Shown in pieces: positions 1 through 11,334 of a stretch of DNA of 64,000 bases. The translations under genes were made by a program, and so were the position numbers. Every line of letters starts with the position of its first letter. Position 1 is the first letter of the stretch. The notes under the pieces are model-generated. The model had not been told where the DNA came from. It worked only from the letters and a program-made list of their open reading frames with translations, and searched no databases. The stretch comes from Diospyros lotus (taxonomy: Eukaryota > Streptophyta > Magnoliopsida > Ericales > Ebenaceae). The stretch is from assembly GCF_014633365.1 (NCBI RefSeq), contig NC_068341.1, positions 23,976,339 to 24,040,338 of the forward strand, written 5' to 3'.

Positions 1-60
1 ATCCTCAATGACCATGTTATGCATTATTATGCACGCTTTCAAAATATCTGCAAGTGTTTC
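1..60 (-). pseudogene. PIF/Harbinger transposase, C-terminal fragment (displaced)
   Basis: Read on the minus strand, this edge of the window encodes a stretch equivalent to TLADILKACIIMHNMVIED. That matches the well-conserved segment after the last catalytic residue of plant PIF/Harbinger (HARBI1/ALP1-like, DDE_Tnp_4) transposases. It is the continuation of the fragment at 9329-10356. The two are separated by an inserted gypsy element at 61-9328, and GTTTC (56-60) is repeated at 9329-9333 as its target duplication. The fragment runs off the window edge, so the C-terminus is not visible. The family match is from recognition of the conserved residues. Confidence 0.75.
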
Positions 61-3000
61 TGTTGTTGCCAAAATACAACAATTAGAATTTTTAGGAGTG
101 GGATGCACGTGGATGCCGTCGGCCTCGGCACTCGATCGAAGATTTGGCTGCAAAACTAAGGGGGGCTTCCGAAGGGTTCCTTCCGAAAGGTTCCTTCCGA
201 AGGCTGGCTCGCAATAAGCTTCCAAAGGGTGGCTTGGGATAGGATTCCGAAGGGTTGCTTGGGATAGGCTTTCGAAGGAGGATTTCGAAGGGAATTTCCC
301 TGCAGCTTCCAAAGGAAACTTCCCCAGCAGCTTCCGAAGGTCCTTTTCCAGCAGCTTCCGAAGGTCTTCTCCAGTAGCTTTCGAAGGGTTTTTGGTCATT
401 CCGAAGGGTATTTGGTGTAATACCCGGTATTACATGGTATTGAAAATATTTTTTTTTTGATTATTTTGAAAGGATCTCTGGTGGTCCGGAAAGCTCGAAA
501 GTTGGTTTCAAGAAATTAATTAATGAAATTGCCGAGTTGGCTGCATGGAGAGCCTCGGGACTCAGATGTCTAGGGAAGAGGGCATGAGACTGATGAGCAT
601 CTCGAGGCGAGGTTTATGATGCTAGAAGCAGTCCGATCAGGAATAATTTTCGGAAAAAATTCTGTATAAGCCCTGATGGGTGCCAGTACCGAATGGTCGC
701 AGGGGACCACTGCGAAGCTGAGGGGACCCTAGGGGTGGTCTGGTTTTGCGAGTAAGGCAACCTTGAAGTGTTTTCAGGTGGAATAAAGGTCTCGTACAGG
801 CGTAGGGACAGAATTGGCTTTATCGAGTAAAATCAGTTATTAATTTTGAGAAAAATCAAGTTTTGGTGGGTTGATGATAATAATTTAAAGCTTTGAAGGG
901 TCCAAGAGCAATTATCAAAAATTCCCAAGTGTAATTAAAATGCCTTAAGTGGGATTAATGTGAAATTAGGGAATTAATTTAATTTGTGTATATATATATA
1001 TATGTAAATATGGGTGTGTGCGCGTGAGGAAGCTTCCTTTAAGCTTCCTAAGTGTTACCTCTGTTGTTTCAAAAATCAGAGAGGGAGGGAGAATGAGGCA
1101 TTTCGGCCGAGAGCCAAAGCTCGAGAGATCGCGAGAGTGTGAGAGAGCTCGCGGGAGAGAAAGAGAGCAGATAGATTAATGGTGGCCATGGGAGCAACAG
1201 CGGCGTTGGTTGCAGCGACCATGGCTGGAGCAGAGGTGGCCCTCGGTGGCTCTGCGTGTGGGCTGTGATGGTGCGATGAGGCAGTCGACGGTGGTCTGCA
1301 ACGGCTTGAGCAGCAGTGGCTGGCAGCATCGATAATGGGAGCCAGAGGAAGCAGCGGCGAAGTTGGGCTAGCAGTGGCCATGGCGGTTGGACGCGCTGGT
1401 GTTACAGCACGCGGGGAAGCCAGTCGCGGCAGAGATGGTCGACGGCCGGCGTTCGTGTGGTGCTCAAGAGCGGCCGGCGATTGTGGCAGCAGCTGCAGCA
1501 TGGGCTGACGGCTAGCGACGGCGAGGTCGGCAGGCGGAGTGGCCGCGGGGCCGTCAGGCGTTGCAGAGGAAGCAAGTGAAGAAGAAGATGCAGTGAAGAA
1601 GAAGAGAAAAGAAGAATAAAGAAAAAAAATAAAAAGAAAAAGAAAATAAAAGAAAAGAAATAATGGAGAAATTGGAAGAAAAATGATAGAAAATTCTAGA
1701 AAATTATGGAAAAGTTCTGAAAATTATTTCGAGACTTGTGGAGCATACTGGAAGCTCGAGAATGGATTTTGGGCATGAGATGGCAGTCAATGAGGTAATG
1801 CCGGTGTGAGCAATTGGCCAATTTTCTTTTCCAGATTGACTGAGGTAAATTTATTAAATTTATTTTCAAGCATTAGCATGTTATTGGGATGTTGTGGAGA
1901 TGATATAATGTGAAGTGTTGGTTGGTTTAAATCCTTGGTTGGGGTTGTTTGGAAATTTGTTGATGAGTGGTTTTGCGGTGTGTGACAAAATCATAGGCTT
2001 TGGATTAATGCCTGATGTGAATGGGTTTGTGTGGCATCTAGGTTTAACTGGGAAGGCGGTGATTTTAGAAGAGTTCGAGGTTCAGGTTAGAGTTCGTACC
2101 AAGGCAAAAGAGACTTCGAGCCAAGTAAGGGATGCCCCAAGTGGTGGGGTTTACTTGCATTTGTAAGTGTTTAATTTTGAGTTGCATGTAGCGGTCACAT
2201 TTGCATGATAAGTGTTCTAGTGTACCTATGGCCATATGGAGGACTAGTGGTGGGAATGGTTGGTTGATGCCTTAACCTATGGAGGTTTAAGGGCATGGAA
2301 GACTACCCATTTGCATTGCAATTTGCATTACATGCTCTCTCATGCCTCATTTACTTATGCATTGCACCCTTACTGAGTCTTTATGACATATGAGGTTTTA
2401 CCTCATGTTGTAGATGACACAAGACCAAATGCAAGCAGGGATGGTGCTAGGAGACTGTTGTGGCAACTAACATCGTTGCCCGAGATGTGTGGATGTATAT
2501 TCTCCTGTATTTTCTTATATGTATTCATGTGTTTGGATGTAAGCGTATTGAGCACTAGAGGTATCTAGTTGTTGTAATCATAATAGTGTGATAGATGATT
2601 GTGAGTCTACGTGATATGTATGCGGCTTTAGTTATTGAAGCCAAGTTCGAACTGAGTAAAGATCAGCGAGGTATGTTATCATAAATCCCCAATACTAAGC
2701 GAAGTGTTTGTTATGCTAGCTTTGTGCTTGGGTCACCTTTGGCTTGCTATAAGGCGAGCTGAAGAAAGGTGAAGCTCACTTGGGTTTTGGGTCTCGGTCT
2801 GTTGTATTTTCTTGTTTGAGTTGGGAGTAATTCCAGAGTGGAGCGAAGGGAAAAACGAAGCCTAGTCCCCATCTAGGGCGTTTCCTGTTGAAACATAGTC
2901 CAACCCTTCAGTTGTGGTTCGTCGGGTGAGTAATCCGGTCGATTATTTACCGGTGACGCCCGTAAGTGGGAGCGGGTCGTTACATTTGGTCCTTCCGAAG

Positions 3001-3421
3001 GAACTGTAGTGGACAAACAAGGATTAGAAGGCTCACAGGATTTTCCTCTCGCGAAGGCGCTCCGATGCTCAAGTCAGTAACGGAAGGAAAATAATCGTGA
3101 GGAATTGAAAAGAAGACTAAATTTCGAAAGGAAAATGAGAGAGAAATACCGATGTCCGGATCCTTTTCTAAGCATTGAACTTGGCCATTTATAGAGATCG
3201 AGTAGGGAGCACACATGGCCCTTTCGAAGGATTCCTTCCGAAGGGCTCCTTCCCCAGCCACTTCCGAAGGAAACCTCCCCAGCAGCTTCCGAAGGAAACT
3301 TCTCCAGCAGCTTCCAAAGCTCCTTCCCTAGTAGCTTCTGAAGATCCTTCCCCTGCAGCTTTCGAAGGTGGCTTTCCCGCCATGCTTGGATTTCTCGTCT
3401 TCGATTTTTTGGGGCACAACA
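61..3421 (-). repeat. 3' LTR of the 61-9328 element, interrupted by a solo LTR
   Basis: Without the nested solo LTR at 416-2984 and one TSD copy this LTR is about 0.79 kb. On the minus strand it starts TGTTGTGCCCC (3421). It contains many variants of a short CTTCCGAAGG-type palindromic motif (about 165-415 and 3225-3370) and a TATA-like 'tctctataaatgg' (reverse complement of about 3186-3198). It ends at 61. Bases about 355-415 plus 2985-3421 align with 8811-9328. Between about 61 and 355 the two LTR copies do not align, so one of them is rearranged. Confidence 0.6.
416..2984 (+). mobile_element. Solo LTR, Tekay-like Ty3/gypsy
   Basis: It begins TGTAATACCCGG and ends GGGTCGTTACA, the terminal style of the other chromovirus LTRs in this window. 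Perfect 5-bp duplications TTTGG flank it (411-415 and 2985-2989). There is no internal region, primer-binding site or second LTR, so it is a solo LTR left by recombination. A GC-rich segment at about 1190-1570 gives several long overlapping ORFs on both strands, which I regard as composition artefacts. The segment 'cacccttactgag...catgaggttttacctcatg' (about 2366-2405) recurs in the solo LTR at 25412-28367, so the two belong to related families. Confidence 0.8.
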
Positions 3422-4223
3422 ATTGTCCCCAACTCTTTGTTTTGTTCTTCTTAGATACAAAATGAAAAGTATTTTCTAAGCATAGGGCACTATCAATCGG
3501 AAATGGTTCTTCCTCAAGAATTTTCCTTAAGAACCTTGCTTCCCCAGTATCTTTCTCGGATGTAACTTTTGACAAAGTTATGTTCGTGGAGCTCTTACTC
3601 TCTTGAGCTTGAGGAGGGTAAAGTAAGTGTCCGCACATCTAGCATTGCTCAGATGATCGAGAAGGGCTTAGAGATGGAACTTAGCGCTGATGCTTCTCAG
3701 AATCTGCTCCCTGGTGTGGGTTTAGGTCACGTGGATCGTCCCTTAGACGAAGATTAGTGTCGACTTTATAATTTACATTATTTTTTAACTGGCTGTAAGG
3801 AACGATCATTTTGCTAGTTTCATCTCCAAGCATTCTTCTTAGAATTTTTGACGCCTTTCTTTGGCTCTTGCGTTTCATTTTGTCATCTTTGGAAGAATGT
3901 AGTTTCTTGGTGGTGGTTTCAACGTGCCTCATGTAATTGCCTTTTTTGAATCACTACGTAATTCTATTATGTGTCCATCATTTGCTTGTTGGTCATGCGA
4001 CTTGCATTCATACCTCTTTAGGCTTTGATTTATTAACCACAACAGTTTAGTTTTTGTGTATTCCTGTTTACACCTTCTCTTCAAGGCTCTTTGGCCCCAT
4101 GAAACTCGGGATAGGCCTTGTGCCCCTGACATGATTGCGAGACTCATGCAGCATTCATCGAGCTCTCGACTTTTATTAAGATTGGGCATTATCAGGCCTT
4201 CGCGAACGTTTCCAAGAGGGGCC

Positions 4224-4870
4224 TTCGTTTGCCATAGGGAAGCTAGATTAGGTTAAAGATCCAACGTGGGATTCATTCTGAGCGTCTGAGTTTGCCAGGA
4301 GACCTAGGCGCCAGATCGACCGAGGAGTCGGGTCTAGCTTAGGAGCGTAGCACTGGACTCAATCGAGTGATCTAGGTGAGTCTGCGAGCATAGGTGTCAG
4401 AGCATCCGATGATCCTGAGTTGATCTATCGTCATGGGTGGTTCTATCCAATTTTTTTTTTTAAAGGAGGGACACTTCTCGATGGTGCCTATTGTTTTCCA
4501 TCAGTTTCGTTCGCCATGGGAAAGCTGGATTGGGCCAAGGATCCAATGCGGGATTCGTCTCGGGCGTCCGAATTTTGCCGGGAGACCTAGGCACCAGATC
4601 GACTGAGGAGTCGAGTCTAGCTTAAGAGCATAGCACCGGACTCAGTCGAGTAATCTAGGTGAGTCTGCGGGTATAGTCGTCGGAGCATTAGATGATCCTG
4701 AGTTGGTCTATTGTTATAGGCGTTAGATTGAGTCCTAGCGGTCGGGTTTTCGAGGGATGCATCTTGTTTGCTACTTTCTTCGTCCATCGCTTTGAGGTCC
4801 GGTCTAAGTTGGTCTTGGGTCATAAGCACCAGATCGCACCTGGGCGACATAAACCTTGCATGGCGAGGGC
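4224..4870. repeat. Direct repeat block, units A and B
   Basis: Two units of about 210 bp (about 4224-4436 and 4508-4722) share an ordered set of phrases: 'gagacctaggcgccagatcga', 'gaggagtcgggtctagctta', 'gcatccgatgatcctgagtt'. The tail 'ttggtcttgggtcataagcacc' follows unit B. The same arrangement recurs at 8181-8640. No coding potential is visible. Confidence 0.75.
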
Positions 4871-7417
4871 TATTATTCATGAGCAATGAGGATTTAGATC
4901 ATTAGTTCCAAAACTTAATTTATGCATCAATGGACAAATTTACAGTATATGAAATTTATGACTACCACTAATGGAGTTCTTTTTACTTAATATGATTTTG
5001 TTACATATATATATTATTTTTGCACAGAGTCTATTCTTTTTTCCTTTTTACTTGTAAAATGAGTTTATGCTACTCTTTAAGCATGGTCATTGTACTCACT
5101 GATTCCTAACTCTTTTTCAACCACCCTAATCAGCCAACCTGTAAAGGTCAACCATAGGGTTAATGTATTGCAAGTATTAATCATTTGTTAACTAGATTGT
5201 AAAGTTAGGGGACCTAACATGATGAGACAAAAGCTAAAGCAGATAACTCTTCTTTTGCCCTTTATTTCCCTTAATATAATCCCCAAAAGGGTTGGTGGCT
5301 TGGCTTTGTCATCAAGGAATCCCTTCATTCATTGGGCTGTTGTCAATCATCACCTCTCGACGCTTATCCCTCCCTAAGAGCCTTGTTTAGCAAACACATT
5401 ATGATGCATAGGACGAGGCATTTAACAAATGATCTCTGGCTTTTTGGTTGAAGCATATTATCAATCCATTTTTGGTTTTGCTTGAATTGTTGTGGAGATG
5501 AAATCAGTGGGCCATCTCTTCTCCATAATTGCTCGAAGAATGTAATGGGAAATCTAATCCTAATCCCATTACATTCTGCTTTCAAAAACAGACCAAAGAA
5601 AGGTTATATTTATAAATAGTTGTCCCTTAGCTTCTTAAGATGTCTTAATAAAAGGGAAGACAAGCATAAGATAACAGTAGCAGCAGGCAGCATTATTGTA
5701 CTAATTGTACAAAGAAATATTCCATTAGATGCCATGAAGCTTAATTGAAAAAGAAATTAATCGAATATGGGAGCATGTGAGGGCAACAGTTTGAAGGAAA
5801 AAGACATGTTTCTTTACAGGAAATGCCATCCATGGTAATCACATGCACTTGTACCTTATAAAGAACAGATTCACTCAATATCATAGATTTTTTCTACAGA
5901 AAATACCATGAAATGCAAGTTCTAACCAAAGCTGGTAACTATTGACATGCCTCAAATCCAAGAAAAAGATCTCTGTAAAGAAACATTGAGCCTTGCATCA
6001 GAAAATTCCAATAATAAGATGACTGATAGCTTCAAACTCAAAAGAGAAAGCATTCATATTAAACATCATCTCTAACTTGAGCATTCAGAATCATGACAAA
6101 ATTTATTTAGATCCCTTTACACATTAACTTTTATTTTTTGAACAAGATCTATAGAATATAGCCAAATTATACACAGGATCTTCCTTGTTCTCAGATGCTC
6201 CCTCAGATTTGCTTCGGGAAGATAGAAACCTGGAACCAACTAAAAGAGGCATAGGATTCATTCCCATATCATTCCAACATAGTGACACCACTTTCGAATG
6301 AATGATAAAGGTAGTCAGGCCAATTAGAAGGGACTTTTCAAATCTATTGTTATAAAAAGTATGAAAACTATGGCACCAAATTTTTACCAATCATGTCAAC
6401 AAAATCGCTTCCCATTGTTCAAATTAAATTAAATAGATTCTAATTCACAAATCATTTTCATATAACAATTTGATACCAATAATGTTAAACAAATAACTAT
6501 TAGGTAAAATAATGTTGGACAAATAAAAAACTAAATCTGTTCAACTAACACACTGTAACAAAATACAAAATCTGTTCTCTATTGTAACAAAATCAGAGAT
6601 AGACCTGCTGGAGCTGGAGGCTGCAATGGAGATGGAGATGGTCACGATGTTGAGGTAGCAGATGTGGCGGTAGTGTTGAGGTAGCGAATGCGGCGGAAGC
6701 AACGATAGCGTTGAGGCAACAAGGAGGCTGCGACGGAGCTGAAGCTGGAGCCGGAGAAGGAGACAGAGGCAAGATGCTACGGTGAAGGAGACAGAGGCGA
6801 TGGGGAATGAATGAGGTGGGAGAGAAGGAGACAGAGAGGGAGATGGAGATGGAGGGAAATGGAGGCGGGACAGATGAGGGAGAGAGAGATGAGGGTAATA
6901 AAAAATATATTTTGTTTATTTTTAAAGTTTTATAAATAATTTTAAAATTTAAAAGTTATTTTTTAAATTTTGTTTATATTTTGAAAGAAAAAAATAAACA
7001 AAATATCTTTTTCTATTTTTGTAAATTTTAGATATTTTTTAAACTTTTGTTTATATTTTAAAGGAAAGAAAAATAAAAAAAATATCTTTTTCTTTTTTTT
7101 GTAAATTTTTTGGTAGTAAAAAATATACTTAAGAATATTGAAAGAAGAATGAAATAAAGCATACTTTGTTTTTAATTATTAATTATATTTTATATTTTAA
7201 GAATATAAAAATATACTTTTTCAAAATAAGTATATTATTAATAATTAATAATAAAGTATATTAAAATAAAAATATACTTTTTAAGAATATCAAAAGAAGA
7301 ATGTCATTAAAAAATAAAAAACATAATAGAAGAATGCTATTAAAAATGAAAATATTTTTTATTAATTATTAATTATATTTTATATTTTTGTACTTTTCTA
7401 TATTAATAATTCAGTTT

Positions 7418-8030
7418 TAGTGACTGTCAAAGCTAGCCGTCACAAATAAATATATTAAAGTTATGCCAAAAGCTTTTAGTGGCCACAAATCCCGTCCCTA
7501 ACAAATAAGCATAATGACTCAAAGCCCTTTCCCAAGCTTTTAGTGGCAGTCACTTTTAATCATCACAAATAATATACTTTTAGTGACCGCCAATTCTGGC
7601 CGTCACAAATAATGAACCTTTAGTGGCCGCTAAAGGCGGCCGTCACAAATAAGCTTGTTAGAGCGAGTTTCACATCCCTAAGCTTTCAGTGGCCACCATG
7701 TCCGATTGTCACAAATACTCCACCTTTAGTGGCCGCCACACATGACCGTCACAAATAATCCACTTTTAGTGGCCCCCATACATGGTCGTCACAAATAATG
7801 TTCTTTTAGTGACTGTTAATGTTGCCCCTCACAAAATAAACATGGTTTGTACCCAAAACACCCAAAACTTTTAGTGACCGTCATGACCGGTTGTCACAAT
7901 AGTGCACTTTTAGTGGCCACAAGTCATGGCCGTCACAAATAATAAGCTCTTTAGTGGCCAATTTTTTCCACCACCACTAAACATGCCTTTTTAGTGACGG
8001 TCAAAAGATATTTGTCACAACCGGTTAGTA
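7418..8030. repeat. Array of short 'TTTAGTGGCC...GCCGTCACAAATAAT' repeats
   Basis: About eleven degenerate copies of a 35-60 bp unit occur, each with a 'ttttagtg(g/a)cc' half and a 'gccgtcacaaata' half (for example around 7435, 7590, 7640, 7747, 7788 and 7928). This resembles the subterminal repeats of CACTA elements elsewhere in the window in design but not in sequence. I could not find convincing terminal inverted repeats or a TSD, so the element it belongs to is undefined. Confidence 0.6.
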
Positions 8031-8180
8031 ATATGCCAAAAACAATTCTCGGCTCTCCATCTCTTTTCACAAATTGCTTGTTTAATGCTTTTTAGAAACA
8101 AAAGTTCGTTATTCAGTGAGTCTATGGGCTAGCTCCAGATCCCCTGGGACAGACCGGACCTCAAAGCAGTTGCAATCACC

Positions 8181-8640
8181 GAAGGGAGACCTAGGCGCCA
8201 GATCAATTGAGGAGTCGGGTCTAGCTCAAGGGCGTAGCATCGGACTCAGTCGAGGGATCTAAGTGAGTCTACGGGCACAAGCGTCAAAGCATCCGATGAT
8301 CCCGAGTTGGTCTTAGGTCATAGGAACCAGATTGCAACTAGACGACTTAAGCTTGACGCTGTGTGGACGCTTTTCGACTTACCATGTGGCGACTTCACCA
8401 CCTTCTGTCCCTTATGAGAGTCAGTCTATCCTCGGTGTATCCGGGTTCAATAGCCAGTCCGATTTTGGATTCTTTCCCGGTGTCCGAGCTTGCCGGGAGA
8501 CCTAGGCACCAGATCAACCAAGGAGTCAGGTTTAGCTTAGGGGCATAGCACCGGACTCAATTGAGGGATCTAAGTGAATCTGCGGGCATGGGCATCGGAG
8601 CATCCGATGATCCCGACTTGGCCTGGGGTCATGTCCGCCT
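8181..8640. repeat. Direct repeat block, units C and D
   Basis: Two further copies of the unit described at 4224-4870, at about 8181-8320 and 8455-8640, with the same phrases in the same order and orientation. They lie about 4 kb from the first pair, near the 5' LTR fragment of the 61-9328 element. Confidence 0.7.
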
Positions 8641-8810
8641 AATTTCTACCGAGTCACCTTGATCTCATCGGGGTCATCGTTGAGCTGTTGCACCTGCATT
8701 ACATTTCATCGTACATACAAATGCTCAAGGCACATGTTACGTGGTTCGGCTTATAGTTTTTCCTACTCCACGGGAACACAAGGGTATATTCTTTTACGTA
8801 TTGGGGTATA

Positions 8811-9328
8811 TCCTTCTCCAGTAGCTTCCGAAGGTCTTCACTAGTAGCTTCTGAAGGGTTTTTGATCCTTCCAAAGGGTATTTGGTCCTTCCGAAGGAAC
8901 TGTAGTGGACACACAAGGATTAGAAGGCTCGCGGGATTTTCCTCCCGCGAAGGCCCTCCGATGCTCAAGTCAGTAATAGAAGGAAAATAATCGCGAGGAA
9001 TGGAAAAGAAGACTAAATTTCGAAAGGAAAGTGAGAGAGAAATACTGATGTCTGGATCCCTTTCTGAGCGTTGAACTTGGACTTTTATAGAGATCGAGCA
9101 GAGAGCACACGTGGCCCTTCTGAAGGATTCCTTCTGAAGGATCCTTCCCCAGCCGCTTCCGAATGGGGCTTCCGAAGGAAACTTCTCCAGCAGCTTTCGA
9201 ATCTCCTTCCCTAGCAGCTTCTAAAGCTCCTTCCTCAATAGCTTCCGAAGCTCCTTCGCCTGCAGCTTTCGAAGGTGGTTTTCCCACCATGCTTGGACTT
9301 CTCGTCTTCGATTTTTTGGGGCACAATA
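8811..9328 (-). repeat. 5' LTR fragment of the 61-9328 element
   Basis: It aligns without large gaps to 355-415 plus 2985-3421. Both share 'ccgaaggaactgtagtggac', the segment around 'ccgatgctcaagtcagtaa', the minus-strand TATA-like 'tctataaaagt', and the terminal 'tttttggggcaca'. Below about 8811 the sequence no longer matches the other LTR. I found no primer-binding site. Confidence 0.65.
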
Positions 9329-10356
9329 GTTTCTTCATCCCAAAAGCGTATTGGTCCACGCATGATTGCAAAATGGGCTTGAAGTACCTAAATGCCTGCT
9401 CTACATCTTTTCTTGTTGACTCTTGTGCTTTAGCAAAATATTTTTTCTTCAAACCTTGTGGGTAGGGAATTGTTTTTACAAATGTTGACCAGTTTGGATA
9501 AATACCATCAGCTAGGTAATATCCCATTGTATACTCATGGCCATTAATTGTATAGTTTACTGGAGGAGCATAACCATTTGCTAATAATGCAAAAACAAGG
9601 GACCTATCTAGAATATTTATGTCATTTAATGAACCAGGAAGCCCAAGCCATATCCAAAGATCTTGAGAAGCCATAGCTTCCAAAATGATTGTTGGTTCAT
9701 GACAATGACCAGCATATATACCTTGTCATGCGGTTAGACAATTTTTTCACTTTCAATGTATGCAATCAATACTCGCTAACATGTCAGGAAAGACACATTG
9801 TTCTCCTATCTGTTGCAATCGAGTAATATCACTATTGTTTAGTGGCCTCAAGTAATGGTCGTCAAGCACTGCAATAACAGCTTTCACAAAACTTCTTAGA
9901 CTATGTATGACAGTGCTTTCTCCAATCATGATGTATTCATCCATAGAATTTGCTAGTGTTCCATAAGCAAGAATTCTATAAGCAGTTGTTATCTTATAAA
10001 ATGATGACAAACCAAGAACTCCAATGGCATCTGTTGTTTGGATGAAGTATGGATCGTGTTGTTTAACCTCATTTGCAATTCGGAGAAAAAAAAGGAGGGC
10101 TCATTCGGAATCTTCTTCGAAAAAACCTTTCATATACACAAGGGGTAGCAAAATAGTCGTGGTAGAGTCTTTCATGGCCTTCAACTCTCCCACGATTTAT
10201 TGTTCTATGGTTTGGAACAGAACCACGATGCCTTCTTACTCGTCTATGACTAGACCCTTCTAACCTTCTAGTTGAATCATATAACGTATCTAATTGATTA
10301 TCATCTTCTTCCTCAATATTGAGGATCCCTCCTAAAATATTAGGATAATGATTCAT
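9329..10356 (-). pseudogene. PIF/Harbinger-like DDE transposase, N-terminal and central part
   Basis: On the minus strand, 10356-10069 encodes the N-terminal region (GHERLYHDYF..., RRRFRMS). It is followed by a frame change at an eight-base homopolymer (10086-10093). Then 10010-9753 encodes 'LSSFYKITTAYRILAYG' to 'DMLASIDCIH', carrying the first catalytic Asp. Three in-frame TGA codons follow (9753-9755, 9747-9749, 9726-9728) where the family has Trp (HWKWKNC and A-W-x-G-x-Y). Next come GLPGSLNDINILDRS, NGHEYTMGYYLADGIYP (second catalytic Asp) and RKDVEQAF (catalytic Glu). A second frameshift lies near 9385-9391. The ORF running on to 8970 is a chimera with the inserted LTR. Transposases of this family cut and paste with a partner Myb-like protein; none is visible here. 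Confidence 0.85.
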
Positions 10357-11331
10357 ATCAATGGATGAATGAAAATATGAGAGGATGAATGATTTTAGAG
10401 AGATAATGTGATATAGATGGATGAAAACATGAGAAAAATTATCATATTTATCGATGAATTTAAAAATTTTGAATTTTTATTTTAGCTATTATATTTTAAA
10501 ATTTCAAATTCAATGGTTGAATTTTGAAATTTGAATTTCAGCAGTCAAAATTTGAAATTTTAATTTTTAATTATATTTGTTAATAAAAAATATTAAAATA
10601 TTAAAATGATACCTCTATTTGCAACTTACCATTGGAGCAAATGTAAATTTTAGAAGTATCATAATACTATTTAAACTTACAAATTGATAATTTAACATCC
10701 CAAAATAGTAACTCCCTTTCAAGATGGTTTTACCATGTTTTATAATTTGATGATACCGTAACCATTTCTGACCATAAGTTTACTTATGGTAATAAAAAAA
10801 AGTCCTTATTCTCTTGGATAATGATAGAAAGGCATCATCAAATTTTCACATTATTGTGTCTTTTTTTTTTTTTTTTGTAAAATAAAAGGAAAAGGACCAC
10901 ACTACTAAATAATTACAGAAGAAGAAGAATTATTCAATAGGAGCTAAATTTCCCTTTTTTTTTTGGTGGGGGCTCAAATTAACTTACAAATTTTTTTGTT
11001 TCAAAATTGACCTTTTGGCAATAAAAAGTTCAGGGGCCATATTCAATTTTTCTTTACTAAAAAAAGTTGTATCTTTTAGCGATGAATAAAAGGATGTGGG
11101 TATTGGTGGCCCCATATAATGGAATTTTTCAGTTGAAATGCCACTAAATGGGATTACCCTTAAGGAGGGAAGGATACTTTTTTTGTTGGTACTAAATGTC
11201 AGGAAGATGATTTAGATATAAATAAAAAATTTGTTGGTTACACCATGATATATAAAAAAATATTCCGAAAAGAAAGGCGGGGATAAGACAGCTAAAAGGG
11301 CGTCTCACTTGAAGGCCACTGATGATAACCA
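10357..11331. other. AT-rich non-coding stretch
   Basis: This presumably includes the 5' flank of the Harbinger transposase gene. There are poly-T and poly-A runs (for example about 10862-10877) but no ORF with a family signature. I could not identify Harbinger terminal inverted repeats or a TAA/TTA target duplication. Confidence 0.4.
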
Positions 11332-11334
11332 ACT

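Larger units (their letters stand above)
3422..8810. other. Non-coding interior of the 61-9328 element
   Basis: I recognise no retroviral gene here. It holds two blocks of direct repeats (about 4224-4870 and 8181-8640), an AT-rich stretch (about 4890-6580), a GA-rich low-complexity stretch (about 6600-6890, variants of GGAGATGG), a very AT-rich stretch (6900-7400), and an array of short repeats (about 7418-8030). ORFs of 60-89 codons in this stretch show no family signature and are most likely chance. Confidence 0.5.
61..9328 (-). mobile_element. Degraded Ty3/gypsy-like LTR element (Tat/Retand-like?) inserted in a Harbinger transposase gene
   Basis: The segment is flanked by a perfect 5-bp duplication GTTTC (56-60 and 9329-9333) inside the Harbinger coding sequence. 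On the minus strand it begins TATTGTGCCCC at its high-coordinate end; the second LTR copy begins TGTTGTGCCCC at 3421. It ends GGCAACAACA at 61. Homologous LTR sequence lies at both ends (61-3421 and about 8811-9328). A purine-rich tract before the 3421 copy (reverse complement of about 3422-3442, containing GTTGGGGAC) fits a polypurine tract. No gag or pol is recognisable in the interior. Assignment to the Tat/Retand group rests only on LTR style (the 'acttgagcatcggag' U5-like segment), so the lineage is uncertain while the insertion itself is well supported. Confidence 0.65.

Noticed and set aside
1069..1579. ORFs on both strands in a GC-rich stretch
   Set aside because: They lie within a solo LTR with clear boundaries; openness on both strands reflects composition.
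8970..9328. C-terminal extension of the Harbinger ORF
   Set aside because: Sequence below 9329 belongs to the inserted LTR; the fusion is accidental and the true continuation is at 1-60.
9163..9465. Plus-strand ORF of 100 codons
   Set aside because: It is antisense to the junction between the gypsy LTR and the Harbinger transposase and has no signature of its own.
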